DNA of 9,162 bases from Nitrospirota bacterium (GTDB taxonomy: Bacteria > Nitrospirota > JACRHJ01), in assembly GCA_027328825.1 (NCBI GenBank), contig DAHWTK010000063.1, positions 1 through 9,162 on the forward strand, read 5' to 3'. Of the stretch, positions 1 through 7,480 are shown in pieces (the stretch's first letter is position 1; every line of letters starts with the position of its first letter). Position numbers and translations under genes: made by a program. The notes beneath the pieces are model-generated. The model saw only the letters and a program-made list of their open reading frames with translations. It was not told where the DNA came from and made no database searches.

Positions 1-1
1 A

Positions 2-763
2 AGCGTCGTACATAAATCCTCACCCGTTTCAAAGGTTATCGCCACATCCATGGTAATCGCATCCGTAATCATCACCCAGGACCTGGGCCTTCTGGCCTGC
101 CTGTATCTTTCCGTGCTTATAACCGTCAGATTATCGATGCTCCCGGTCAGGTATGTAATAGCAATATCGCTTCTGCCGGCGGCATTTACAATCCTTTACG
201 CCCTGAGCCTCACGTCCGGCGGCTGGATGTTGCCGGTAACGATTGTTCTTAAGGCCATTACCGCCGCCGCCGCCATGATACTGCTTATTTCCACAACCCC
301 GTTTACCGAGGTCATAAGCCTTGCGGGCAGGTGGATGCCGCAGGTAATAAGGGACGGAATTTTCATGACGTATCGCTCCTTTTTCATACTGCTCGGGCTA
401 ATGAACAATTTCCTGATAGCCCTGAGGCTGCGCGGCGGAATTGGTCCCCGGCGCCTGGTAAGCAACTACTCGAACATGGCCGCCGGGGTAGGGATGCTTT
501 TCATACTGGCCTACGAGAAGAGCCAGAGGCTCTACGACGTCATGTCCATCCGTGGCTACAGCGGCAAGCTGAGCGTCGAAAGGAAGATCTCAAGGCCGGG
601 ACTTCTTGATATACCGTATATGTCTGTTACCGCAGCCTTTCTGCTGGCGGCTATTTTAAAAAAAGGCCCTTTTTCCGGGAACGGTATTGCAATTTTAATT
701 CTTGTTATAATCTATGTTGTGTCAATGGAGGCCCTGAGGTTTTGGAAGAAATCGTCCGTATAA
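2..763 (+). CDS. ECF transporter transmembrane protein, EcfT/CbiQ family (5' end outside window)
   Basis: This is the membrane scaffold subunit of an energy-coupling factor (ECF) uptake transporter; it links a substrate-binding membrane protein to cytoplasmic ABC ATPases. The reading frame is open to the left edge. The residues before the first ATG at 50 (SVVHKSSPVSKVIATS) look like the conserved CbiQ/EcfT opening (S-x-x-H-x-x-x-P-x-x-K), so the real start lies outside the window and the ATG at 50 is internal. From that ATG, hydrophobic segments fall near residues 2-25, 34-54, 62-82, 106-126, 143-155 and 190-228. Two Arg-containing coupling motifs are visible, LRLRGG (125-130) and MSIRGYSG (165-172); in this family such motifs contact the ATPases. 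The ATPase gene overlaps its 3' end by 22 bp, supporting co-translation. The substrate is unknown: Co/Ni-type (CbiQ) and general EcfT are both possible because the binding component is not in the window. Confidence 0.85.
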   Translation, partial: SVVHKSSPVSKVIATSMVIASVIITQDLGLLACLYLSVLITVRLSMLPVRYVIAISLLPAAFTILYALSLTSGGWMLPVTIVLKAITAAAAMILLISTTPFTEVISLAGRWMPQVIRDGIFMTYRSFFILLGLMNNFLIALRLRGGIGPRRLVSNYSNMAAGVGMLFILAYEKSQRLYDVMSIRGYSGKLSVERKISRPGLLDIPYMSVTAAFLLAAILKKGPFSGNGIAILILVIIYVVSMEALRFWKKSSV

Positions 764-1581
764 GCTGTGTGAGGCATATATATCCGGATTCCACCGAGGT
801 TTATCTCTGCGGGCTTGATTTTGTCGTCCGGAGGGGTGAGAGGGTCGTTATAATCGGCCCGAACGGCAGCGGAAAGACCACGCTTTTGTTCCATATCCTG
901 GGGCTTTTAAAGGCGGACAAGGGAGACATAAAAGTATTCGGGCACGACCCTTCCAAGAATTTTGATAAAATAAGAGAGAAGATCGGCGTGGTGCTCCAGA
1001 ACGTGGAGGACCAGATTATCGCGCCCACGGTAGAAGAAGACGTCTCGTTTGCGCCCAGGAATTACGGCTATTCGCAACACGGGATTGAACACCTCGTTGA
1101 CGAGGCGTTAAGCGAACTCGGCATAAGCAATATCAGAAAGAAGCTATGCCATTATTTAAGCGGCGGCGAAAAGCGAAAGGTCGCGCTTGCGGGAGCGCTG
1201 GTGCTGAAACCGGAGCTTCTGGTGCTGGACGAGCCTTTCGAGGGACTCGACCCGATGTCAAGAAAAGAACTTGCCGCTCTCCTGAACCGGCTGAACCAGA
1301 AGTGGGGCATGTCCATCCTGATGTCTACGCACGATATAAATATAGTAAGCCAGATGGCGGACTCCGTTTACGTCCTGGGCGAGGGGGGCCGGATAATGGT
1401 TCGTGATACTCCGGCGGAACTTTTCTCCCGGACGGATTATTATAAACATGCGAGGCTCGATTTTCCCATTCTCGTGGAGCTTTTCAAGGAGCTTCAGGAA
1501 AAGGGGCTGGATGTCGGACTACCCGCCGATGTCAGCGACGCCGCAGAGAGAATAATAAATATTATCAAGCACGAAAAGTAA
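742..1581 (+). CDS. ECF/cobalt-type ABC transporter ATP-binding protein (EcfA/CbiO family)
   Basis: This cytoplasmic ATPase powers the ECF transporter whose membrane subunit is encoded just upstream. All nucleotide-binding motifs are present: Walker A GPNGSGKT (39-46), Q-loop Gln86 in VVLQNVEDQ, signature LSGGE (139-143), Walker B LLVLDEP with Glu164, D-loop around GLD (168-170) and switch His197. The Q-loop context, LQNVEDQ followed by APTVEEDVSFAP, is characteristic of EcfA/CbiO proteins and separates them from other ABC ATPases. At 279 residues it has the usual family length. I chose the TTG at 742 because GGAGG lies at 727-731, 10 bases ahead; a GTG at 769 is an alternative but would cut the first beta-strand. 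The start lies 22 bp inside the upstream gene, implying translational coupling. Only one ATPase gene is seen, so the ATPase pair may be a homodimer, as in CbiMNQO-type systems, unless a second copy lies elsewhere. Confidence 0.92.
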   Translation: MEEIVRISCVRHIYPDSTEVYLCGLDFVVRRGERVVIIGPNGSGKTTLLFHILGLLKADKGDIKVFGHDPSKNFDKIREKIGVVLQNVEDQIIAPTVEEDVSFAPRNYGYSQHGIEHLVDEALSELGISNIRKKLCHYLSGGEKRKVALAGALVLKPELLVLDEPFEGLDPMSRKELAALLNRLNQKWGMSILMSTHDINIVSQMADSVYVLGEGGRIMVRDTPAELFSRTDYYKHARLDFPILVELFKELQEKGLDVGLPADVSDAAERIINIIKHEK

Positions 1582-1670
1582 AAGTTCCTGCCAGAGAAAT
1601 CCTGCCAAAAAAGAGATCCGGAAAATTCTATTATTCCAGACGCAGTGAAGAATCCGCAGTGAGGTTCTGA

Positions 1671-3362
1671 ATGCGAAAATACCTTGGCGAACTGCTTGTT
1701 GAGGAAAGAGCTCTTTCGCGGGAAAACCTGCTGAAGGCGCTTTCGTTCCAGAAAACAGGCAAGGCGAGAATCGGCAGAGTCCTGACGGACTTCGGTTTTG
1801 TAAGCGAGAAGAGCCTTGTGAGCGCACTTTCCAGTCAGCTCAAAATTCCTTCGGTTGACTTGCAGGTCATCGAAGCAGACCACGAAGCGCTTAATACGAT
1901 CTCGCAGGAAGATGCGGAGAAGAAGAAGATATTCCCGGTGCGGCTCAAGGCGCGAAGGCTCACTCTTGCAATGGCCGACCCTCTGGACTACCATACTATA
2001 GAAGAGATAAAATTCAGGACCGGATACGAGATACTTCCCGCCATAGCATCTGAGAAAGGCATACTCGACTGCATAGAAAAGCACTACCAGGTGAAGGAAA
2101 AGGTCTTTCGCCTGATGAACTCTATAAAGTCCTATGAAGACGCCGAGTTCCTGCGTGACCGTTCCGACGAAAAGGTCGTGAACGTCCAGTCACTCTACAA
2201 GCTGTCCGAAACCCCGCCGATAATTCAGCTCGTGACGATGATAATAGTAGAGGCGGTAAGGATGCGCGCGTCTGACATACATATCGAGCCGCGCGAAGAA
2301 AGTATCGCAGTCCGCTACCGCGTTGACGGAGACCTGCGCGAGGCCCTGACAATCCCCCGCAGGATAAAGGACTACGTCATATCGCGCATAAAGATTATAG
2401 CGGACATGGATATAACGAACCGCCGCCTGCCGCAGGACGGGACAAGCAAGCTAAAGCTCTCCGACAGGGAAGTGGATCTCCGCATATCGACGCTTCCGTC
2501 GCTTTACGGCGAGAAAGTAGTAATCCGCCTGTTGGACAAGAGCAAAGGGCTGATATCTCTCGACCAGATAGGTTTTCCGGAGAGCATAAAGGAGCCGATT
2601 CTAAGCGCTCTTTCAAGGCCGCAGGGATTCCTGCTCATTACGGGCCCGACCGGGAGCGGCAAGAGCACTACGCTTTATGCGATACTCCAGCAAGTGCGCT
2701 CGGAGAAGGAAAACGTGGTTACAATTGAGGACCCGGTGGAGTATCGTCTTTCCGGCGTCACGCAGGTGGGAATCAACGAGGCTATAGGGCTGACTTTCCC
2801 GAGTGTGCTGCGCTCAGTCCTGAGGCAGGACCCGGATATAATCATGGTGGGCGAAATACGGGATATGGAGACTGCGGATATAGCGGTAAAATCTTCCCTG
2901 ACGGGGCACCTCGTGCTCTCTACGCTCCACACCAACAGCACGGTGTCAAGCATCACAAGGCTTATCGACATAGGCATACCGTCGTATCTCGCAGGTTCTT
3001 CGCTTACAGGCGTGCTCGCGCAGAGGCTTGTCAGGAGGATATGCCCATACTGCAAAAGAGAGGATACGGAGCGGAATAACGCTTCATGCGTCCTGCCGGA
3101 GATTGACAGGACTTTCAGTGGCGCGGGCTGCCATAAATGCCACGGGACGGGGTATTACGGGCAGATGGGAATTTTCGAATACCTTTCCCTGAACAGAGGG
3201 TTGAGAAACCTGATTGCCAAAAAAGCCTCCGAAGAAGACATATGGAATAAGGCGCGGGAGAACGGTATGAGAACGCTGTTCGAAGACGCGATTGAGAAGG
3301 TGAAAGCAGGTATAACGACCGTTCAGGAAATAATAGCCAAGGTGCCTATGGGCGATATATAA
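1671..3362 (+). CDS. Type IV pilus assembly / type II secretion ATPase (PilB/GspE family)
   Basis: This hexameric cytoplasmic ATPase would drive polymerisation of pilin or pseudopilin at the inner membrane. The N-terminal part (about 1-140) is an MshEN/T2SSE_N-type domain containing two Leu/Gln-patterned motifs (4-27 and 33-56) joined by a five-residue linker. The middle part carries SDIHIEP (201-207) and RYRVDG (215-220). The catalytic domain shows Walker A GPTGSGKST (325-333), an Asp box TIEDPVEY (351-358), Walker B DPDIIMVGEIRD (387-398, Glu395) and a His box LTGHLVLSTLHTN (410-422). A tetracysteine zinc site follows (C458, C461, C487, C490), as usual in PilB/GspE and absent from the retraction ATPase PilT. 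GAGG at 1661-1664, six bases before the ATG, supports the start, and 563 residues is a normal length. No pilC, pilT, gspF or pilin gene is adjacent, so pilus and secretion roles cannot be told apart here. Its 3' end overlaps the convergent lolD gene by 17 bp. Confidence 0.93.
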   Translation: MRKYLGELLVEERALSRENLLKALSFQKTGKARIGRVLTDFGFVSEKSLVSALSSQLKIPSVDLQVIEADHEALNTISQEDAEKKKIFPVRLKARRLTLAMADPLDYHTIEEIKFRTGYEILPAIASEKGILDCIEKHYQVKEKVFRLMNSIKSYEDAEFLRDRSDEKVVNVQSLYKLSETPPIIQLVTMIIVEAVRMRASDIHIEPREESIAVRYRVDGDLREALTIPRRIKDYVISRIKIIADMDITNRRLPQDGTSKLKLSDREVDLRISTLPSLYGEKVVIRLLDKSKGLISLDQIGFPESIKEPILSALSRPQGFLLITGPTGSGKSTTLYAILQQVRSEKENVVTIEDPVEYRLSGVTQVGINEAIGLTFPSVLRSVLRQDPDIIMVGEIRDMETADIAVKSSLTGHLVLSTLHTNSTVSSITRLIDIGIPSYLAGSSLTGVLAQRLVRRICPYCKREDTERNNASCVLPEIDRTFSGAGCHKCHGTGYYGQMGIFEYLSLNRGLRNLIAKKASEEDIWNKARENGMRTLFEDAIEKVKAGITTVQEIIAKVPMGDI

Positions 3363-4029
3363 TCCCGTCCACCATCCGGATGGTCCTATCCGCCATACCG
3401 GCCAGCTTCTCGTTATGCGTAACGATTATTGAGGTGAGGCCCTTTTCGCGGTTGAGATTTTTAAGAAGCTCGTGGACGGACTGAGCGGTATGCGTATCGA
3501 GATTGCCGGTCGGTTCATCCGCGAGCATTACCCTGGGTTCCGACATCAGTGCCCTGGCGATTGCCACCCTCTGTTGTTCTCCGCCGGAAAGCTCTCCCGG
3601 CCTGTGTGCAAGACGCCCGGAAAGCCCTACTTCCTCAAGGAGCGACTCGGCCCGGAGCCTTGCGGCCTTCGGCTCTATGCCGCCTATCATAGACGGTATC
3701 AGGACGTTCTCGAGGGCGGAAAACTCCGGCAGAAGGTGATGAAACTGGAATACGAACCCGATATTCCTGTTCCTGAAAGAGGCAAGCTCCCTATCCGGCA
3801 TTCCGAAAATGTCCCTGCCGCCGTAGAGAACCTGGCCGGACGTAGGTTTGTCAAGCGCTCCTATTAGGTGCAGAAGCGTGCTTTTTCCTACGCCCGACGC
3901 CCCTATAATGGAGAGCATTTCCCCCTTCGTGATGTCCAGATCGATACCTTTCAGGACCGCGACTTCGGAATCTCCCATCCTGAAGGACTTCAGCAGGGCC
4001 CGGACGGATATTATAAACTTTGCGCTCAC
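3346..4029 (-). CDS. lolD: Lipoprotein-releasing ABC transporter ATPase LolD
   Basis: This ATPase of the Lol system energises extraction of lipoproteins from the inner membrane so they can move to the outer membrane. Motifs visible are Walker A GASGVGKS (43-50), Q-loop Gln95, signature LSGGEQ (147-152), Walker B VMLADEP (167-173, Glu172), D-loop GNLD (175-178) and switch His205. The stretch FVFQFHHLLPEFSALENV (92-109) is the LolD hallmark; MacB and FtsE differ there. The length of 227 residues is typical. The start is GTG: its G is the last base of the upstream TAG stop (TAGTG), a one-base overlap that points to translational re-initiation. A later ATG at residue 18 would remove the first conserved strand. 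It is the last gene of the lysS operon seen here and runs tail-to-tail into pilB with no visible terminator. A permease partner gene lies two genes upstream. Confidence 0.95.
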   Translation of the reverse strand: MSAKFIISVRALLKSFRMGDSEVAVLKGIDLDITKGEMLSIIGASGVGKSTLLHLIGALDKPTSGQVLYGGRDIFGMPDRELASFRNRNIGFVFQFHHLLPEFSALENVLIPSMIGGIEPKAARLRAESLLEEVGLSGRLAHRPGELSGGEQQRVAIARALMSEPRVMLADEPTGNLDTHTAQSVHELLKNLNREKGLTSIIVTHNEKLAGMADRTIRMVDGIIYRP

Positions 4030-4676
4030 TATTTCCCGCTATTCTCTCCGGCCTTCATTTTCAGCCTTGAATATATCTTTTTCAGTACGGTCATGAAATT
4101 TTTATCTGCGAGCCCGTCCTTCGCGCCTGCATGGAGCGTCTTGCCGAGCAGGGTTATCACATCGCCGAGAGACTCTTTCTGCGCATCAGGCGGGGCGGTT
4201 AATACAATCTTCTTGACGTCCGCGCCGGAGATGATATTTTCTCCGTATCGAGTGAAAACGTCCACCTCGTCGAGTTGCAGGTTCATCGTGCCTATGATGC
4301 CTTCCTTCCTGGAAGACAATATTACCTTCTGCGCCGCGCCGTTTCTCAGCAGTATGTTTACCGGTTGCCCATCGCCTTTGACAGGCAGGAACTCTATCTG
4401 CGCGACGTCCGAAAGCATGAAGCTGTAGAGGTTTCCTTCAGCGTTGCCGTAAAGGATGTCGAAATCGTATCTGTATATTGGCGCTATGGCCGGAAGTCTC
4501 CAGCTCGTATGGACGACGATGATTCCATTCCTTATCGCTCCGCTTTGCTTGTATACGGAACCTTCGAGAAGAAACCCTGAATTGGAAGAGAGCTTCTCGC
4601 CCGTCCCGGCGCAAAACGCCTGAGAAGCGATTAACATCGAAAATATTACGATAGAAGCAATAGTCCTGAATCGCAT
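4029..4676 (-). CDS. Exported protein of unknown function between lolC/E and lolD
   Basis: I do not recognise this 215-residue protein. It begins with a clear Sec signal peptide: basic MRFR, a hydrophobic core at about 5-18 and a likely signal peptidase I site after SQA (residue 20). A Cys at 22 lies in AFC, a poor lipobox because Phe is at -1, so a lipoprotein is less likely. The mature part looks beta-rich, with alternating short strands such as VAQIEFLPV (91-99), PVNILLRNG (105-113) and VKKIVLT (154-160). The C-terminal 45 residues are basic and probably helical (KKIYSRLKMK). There are no membrane segments after the signal, so a periplasmic or envelope location is inferred. A perfect Shine-Dalgarno (AAAGGAGGTA, minus strand) overlapping the lolC/E stop sits six bases before the ATG, suggesting strong translation. 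Its TAG stop shares a base with the lolD start. Position suggests a link to lipoprotein or envelope traffic, but that is inference. Confidence 0.85.
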   Translation of the reverse strand: MRFRTIASIVIFSMLIASQAFCAGTGEKLSSNSGFLLEGSVYKQSGAIRNGIIVVHTSWRLPAIAPIYRYDFDILYGNAEGNLYSFMLSDVAQIEFLPVKGDGQPVNILLRNGAAQKVILSSRKEGIIGTMNLQLDEVDVFTRYGENIISGADVKKIVLTAPPDAQKESLGDVITLLGKTLHAGAKDGLADKNFMTVLKKIYSRLKMKAGENSGK

Positions 4677-4688
4677 ACGGTACCTCCT

Positions 4689-5915
4689 TTATTCGTACCT
4701 GAGGGCCTCAAGCGGGTCGAGCTTAGCCGCCTGCCAGGACGGATAGAGCGTCGCCCCGAAACTGATTATTATTGCGGAAGCGCATACAACTATGATTTCG
4801 ACAGGGTCCATCCTTGCCGGCAGATGGTTGATATAGTATATATCGCTGGGGAGCGATATTAGATTTGTCTTTTCTATCAGAAGACATATACCTGTCCCCA
4901 ATGCAAGACCGATCAGCGTTCCGACTACGCCGATTATGGTGCCGTTTATAAGAAATATCTTCATTATCCCGGTGTTTGTCGCTCCCATGGACTTGAGTAT
5001 CGCTATCTCTCGCGCCTTGTCCATGACTATCATTATAAGCGTGCTTACGATATTGAATGATGCGACGATGATGATAAGCACGAGTATGACGAACATGGTA
5101 ATCTTCTCAAGCTTCAGCGCCGAGAAAAGGCTCCGGTTCATCTGCATCCAGTCCTGTGCGCGGAACGGAAAACCGAGCCGGTTCTGTATAGTCTTGGCCA
5201 ATGGGGCCGCAAGGCCCAGGTCGTCTATACGCACCTCGAAGCCCGTTATGGAATCTCCGAACCCGAAGAACTTCTGGGCCTCCGGGATGGAAATGTATGC
5301 GAGCTTGGAGTCGTATTCGTACATTCCGGTGTCGAAAATCCCCCGGACTATGAATTCCTTGAATTTCGGCGCCGGGCCGAGCGGGGTTATTGTGCCGAAC
5401 GGAGAGACGACGCGCACCTTGTCACCCATCTGCACGTCGAGGTTTACGGCCAGCTCACGCCCAAGAAGTATTCCCGGCGCGGAACCTGCCTCGGAGAGTC
5501 CGGATATGCTCCCGGCGACCATTACCTTTGAAAGCTTTGTGACCTTCCCTATGGAGGCGGGGTCTACGCCTTTCAAGATTATACCGGAGACGCTGTTGGG
5601 AGATGTCAGCATGACCTCGCTGTATGTAAACGGGGCGACGGAAACAACGTGCGGGATTGCCTGTATCTTCTTCATGGGGACGTCATAATCCGCTATGCCC
5701 TTGTCGTAAAATGACGTTACGATAACAGGGGAGTTGGTGCCGAGGATTTTTTTCTCAAGGTCGTTCTCGAATCCGCTCATCACCGACAGCACGACGATTA
5801 GCGTCATAACGCCAAGCGCCACTCCGCCGATGGAGATAATGGTATTGAGCGAAATTGGGGCGCGTTTATGCTTGCCTTTTAGATAGCGAAGGGCGATAAA
5901 AGAGGAGTAGGACAT
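4689..5915 (-). CDS. Lipoprotein-releasing system permease, LolC/LolE family
   Basis: This is the inner-membrane permease of the Lol exporter, partner of LolD. It has the FtsX/MacB layout: TM1 at about 24-47, a long periplasmic domain (about 48-270), then three membrane segments near 272-296, 317-347 and 371-391. Family signatures include VVLSVMSGFENDL (41-53), the W-x-x-x-N-x-x-LF-x-AL-x-LEK pattern (256-271), MDKAREIAILKSMGAT (298-313, the cytoplasmic coupling helix that contacts the ATPase) and the C-terminal LDPLEALRYE. At 408 residues it matches LolC and LolE. Only one such gene is present, so it may form a homodimer as proposed for single-permease Lol systems; I therefore give no LolC or LolE symbol. 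The start lies three bases after the lysS stop with only a weak purine run (AAGAG) ahead, consistent with translational coupling to lysS. Twelve bases separate it from the next gene. Confidence 0.93.
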   Translation of the reverse strand: MSYSSFIALRYLKGKHKRAPISLNTIISIGGVALGVMTLIVVLSVMSGFENDLEKKILGTNSPVIVTSFYDKGIADYDVPMKKIQAIPHVVSVAPFTYSEVMLTSPNSVSGIILKGVDPASIGKVTKLSKVMVAGSISGLSEAGSAPGILLGRELAVNLDVQMGDKVRVVSPFGTITPLGPAPKFKEFIVRGIFDTGMYEYDSKLAYISIPEAQKFFGFGDSITGFEVRIDDLGLAAPLAKTIQNRLGFPFRAQDWMQMNRSLFSALKLEKITMFVILVLIIIVASFNIVSTLIMIVMDKAREIAILKSMGATNTGIMKIFLINGTIIGVVGTLIGLALGTGICLLIEKTNLISLPSDIYYINHLPARMDPVEIIVVCASAIIISFGATLYPSWQAAKLDPLEALRYE

Positions 5916-5918
5916 CTC

Positions 5919-7406
5919 TTAAGGCTGCTCTTTCCGAAGCTGTGGGAATAATATTACGTCCCGGATAGACGCCGAATCCGTCATAAGCATAACGAGGCGG
6001 TCGATTCCTATTCCCTCTCCGGCGGTAGGAGGCATACCGTATTCCAGCGCACGGACGTAATCCTCGTCCATGAACTGCGCCTCCTCGTCGCCTTTATCGT
6101 GCAGGGCGACCTGCTCCTGAAAACGCGAGAACTGGTCTTGCGGGTCGTTAAGCTCCGAGAATGCGTTCGCCATTTCCCTTCCGGCAATTATCAGCTCGAA
6201 GCGGTCTACCATATCCGGGTTATTGTCGTTCCTGCGCGAGAGCGGGGATAGCTCGACGGGATAATCGGTTATAAATACGGGATTCATTATCCTGAACTCG
6301 GTCGTCTTCTCGAATATCTCGTTGACTACTTTCGCAAGTGACAGGCCGTCTTCAAGCGGGACGCTATTTTTCTTTGCAAATTCACGCGCGCGGCCAAGGT
6401 CGTTTAATTCTTCGGCGGATGCTCCGGCAAATTTTACTATCGCCTCTTCCATGCTCATACGAGACCATGGAGGGGTCAAGTCTATCTCGTCGCCCTGATA
6501 GGTAAACTTAAGGCCGCCTTTTATATCCTGCGCAATGTGGGAAAACAGTTCCTCTGTCAAGTCCATAAGAACACGGTAGTCCGCATATGCCATGTAAAAT
6601 TCCAGCATCGTGAACTCAGGATTGTGCTTTATAGAGATGCCTTCATTCCTGAAGTTCCTGTTAAGCTCGAACACCCTCTCAAGGCCGCCGACGATAAGAC
6701 GTTTTAAGTAAAGCTCCGGCGCGATACGGAGGTATAAATCCATATCCAGTGCGTTATGGTGCGTAATGAAAGGCCTTGCCGTCGCCCCGCCTGGAATCTG
6801 TTGCATCATGGGCGTTTCCACTTCCAGGAAGCTCATACCTTCCAGAAACGCACGTATCGACTTTATTATCCTGTTGCGCGTAACGAACGTATCCCTGACT
6901 TCCGGGTTCACGATTAAGTCCACGTATCTCTGGCGATAGCGCGTCTCGATGTCGGTCAGTCCGTGCCATTTCTCAGGCAGAGGCCGAAGCGACTTGGACA
7001 GAAGCGCAAGTTTCTCCACCTCTATTGTCAGTTCGTTTGTCTTTGTGCGGAAGAGGAAGCCTTCAATGCCGATATGGTCGCCCACATCCAGTAGGTTCAT
7101 AAGCTTGAACTGCTCCTCGCCAAGCATGTCGTGCTTCATGTAAATCTGAATCTTGCCGCTTGCGTCGAGTATGTGCGCGAATGCGGCCTTGCCGAAACTC
7201 CGAAGTGCGACAATGCGCCCCGCCGCCTTTATCTGGACTTTGCCGTTCTCCAGTTCCTCTTTGGACGTCTCGCCATATTTGCCGTGAATTTCCTTTGCAT
7301 GGTCTTTTACTTCGTATCGCTGCCCGTAAGGATTTATCCCCATCGCGCGAAGCTCTTCGAGCTTACCCTTGCGCACCTGTATCAGTTCGTTGTCTTCGAG
7401 CATCAT
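5919..7406 (-). CDS. lysS: Lysyl-tRNA synthetase, class II
   Basis: This cytoplasmic enzyme charges tRNA-Lys with lysine using ATP. An N-terminal OB-fold anticodon-binding domain (about 57-145) is followed by the class II catalytic core. Motif 1 ends in FLEVETPMM (193-201). Motif 2 spans about 244-277, including FELNRNFRNEGIS and HNPEFTMLEFYMAY. Motif 3 is GEGIGIDRLVML (463-474). ETRYRQRYVDL (154-164) and GGATARPF (206-213) are LysS-specific landmarks. The length of 495 residues is standard. Two consecutive ATGs open the frame (7406 and 7403). The AAAGGA Shine-Dalgarno ends three bases before the first and six before the second, so the second ATG (494 aa) may be the true start. It leads the operon with the Lol genes and has its own sigma-70-type promoter. 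The prfB-lysS neighbourhood is old and common in Gram-negatives, though here two other genes lie between them. Confidence 0.97.
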   Translation of the reverse strand: MMLEDNELIQVRKGKLEELRAMGINPYGQRYEVKDHAKEIHGKYGETSKEELENGKVQIKAAGRIVALRSFGKAAFAHILDASGKIQIYMKHDMLGEEQFKLMNLLDVGDHIGIEGFLFRTKTNELTIEVEKLALLSKSLRPLPEKWHGLTDIETRYRQRYVDLIVNPEVRDTFVTRNRIIKSIRAFLEGMSFLEVETPMMQQIPGGATARPFITHHNALDMDLYLRIAPELYLKRLIVGGLERVFELNRNFRNEGISIKHNPEFTMLEFYMAYADYRVLMDLTEELFSHIAQDIKGGLKFTYQGDEIDLTPPWSRMSMEEAIVKFAGASAEELNDLGRAREFAKKNSVPLEDGLSLAKVVNEIFEKTTEFRIMNPVFITDYPVELSPLSRRNDNNPDMVDRFELIIAGREMANAFSELNDPQDQFSRFQEQVALHDKGDEEAQFMDEDYVRALEYGMPPTAGEGIGIDRLVMLMTDSASIRDVILFPQLRKEQP

Positions 7407-7436
7407 TGGTCCTTTCGTGGATTATAACGTCTTGGA

Positions 7437-7465
7437 ATTATAGAAAGAAACTAAACACAGGTCAA
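7437..7465 (-). promoter_or_regulatory. Sigma-70-type promoter for the lysS-lol operon
   Basis: On the minus strand TTGACC (7460-7465) and TATAAT (7437-7442) are separated by exactly 17 bases, an almost perfect housekeeping promoter. Transcription would start near 7430, leaving a leader of roughly 25 bases before lysS that contains its AAAGGA ribosome-binding site. The -35 box lies about 15 bases beyond the stop codon of the upstream glycosylase gene. A second TATAAT at 7421-7426 has no good -35 partner. Assignment is from sequence only. Confidence 0.75.
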
Positions 7466-7480
7466 GGGAATTAACGGAGG

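Noticed and set aside
1494..2084. A 196-codon minus-strand frame covering the gap before pilB
   Set aside because: It is mostly antisense to the conserved pilB N-terminus and the ATPase C-terminus, and its translation is Cys/Phe-rich and shadow-like.
2675..3055. A 126-codon minus-strand frame
   Set aside because: It is antisense to the catalytic core of pilB, with no recognisable protein character.
4608..4616. Lipoprotein signal (Cys22) in the unknown exported protein
   Set aside because: The residues before Cys are Q-A-F. Phe at -1 does not fit a lipobox, and a signal peptidase I site after SQA fits better.
4936..5688. A 250-codon open frame on the plus strand
   Set aside because: It lies wholly antisense to the well-supported LolC/E permease gene and its translation shows no family features; it is a shadow frame.
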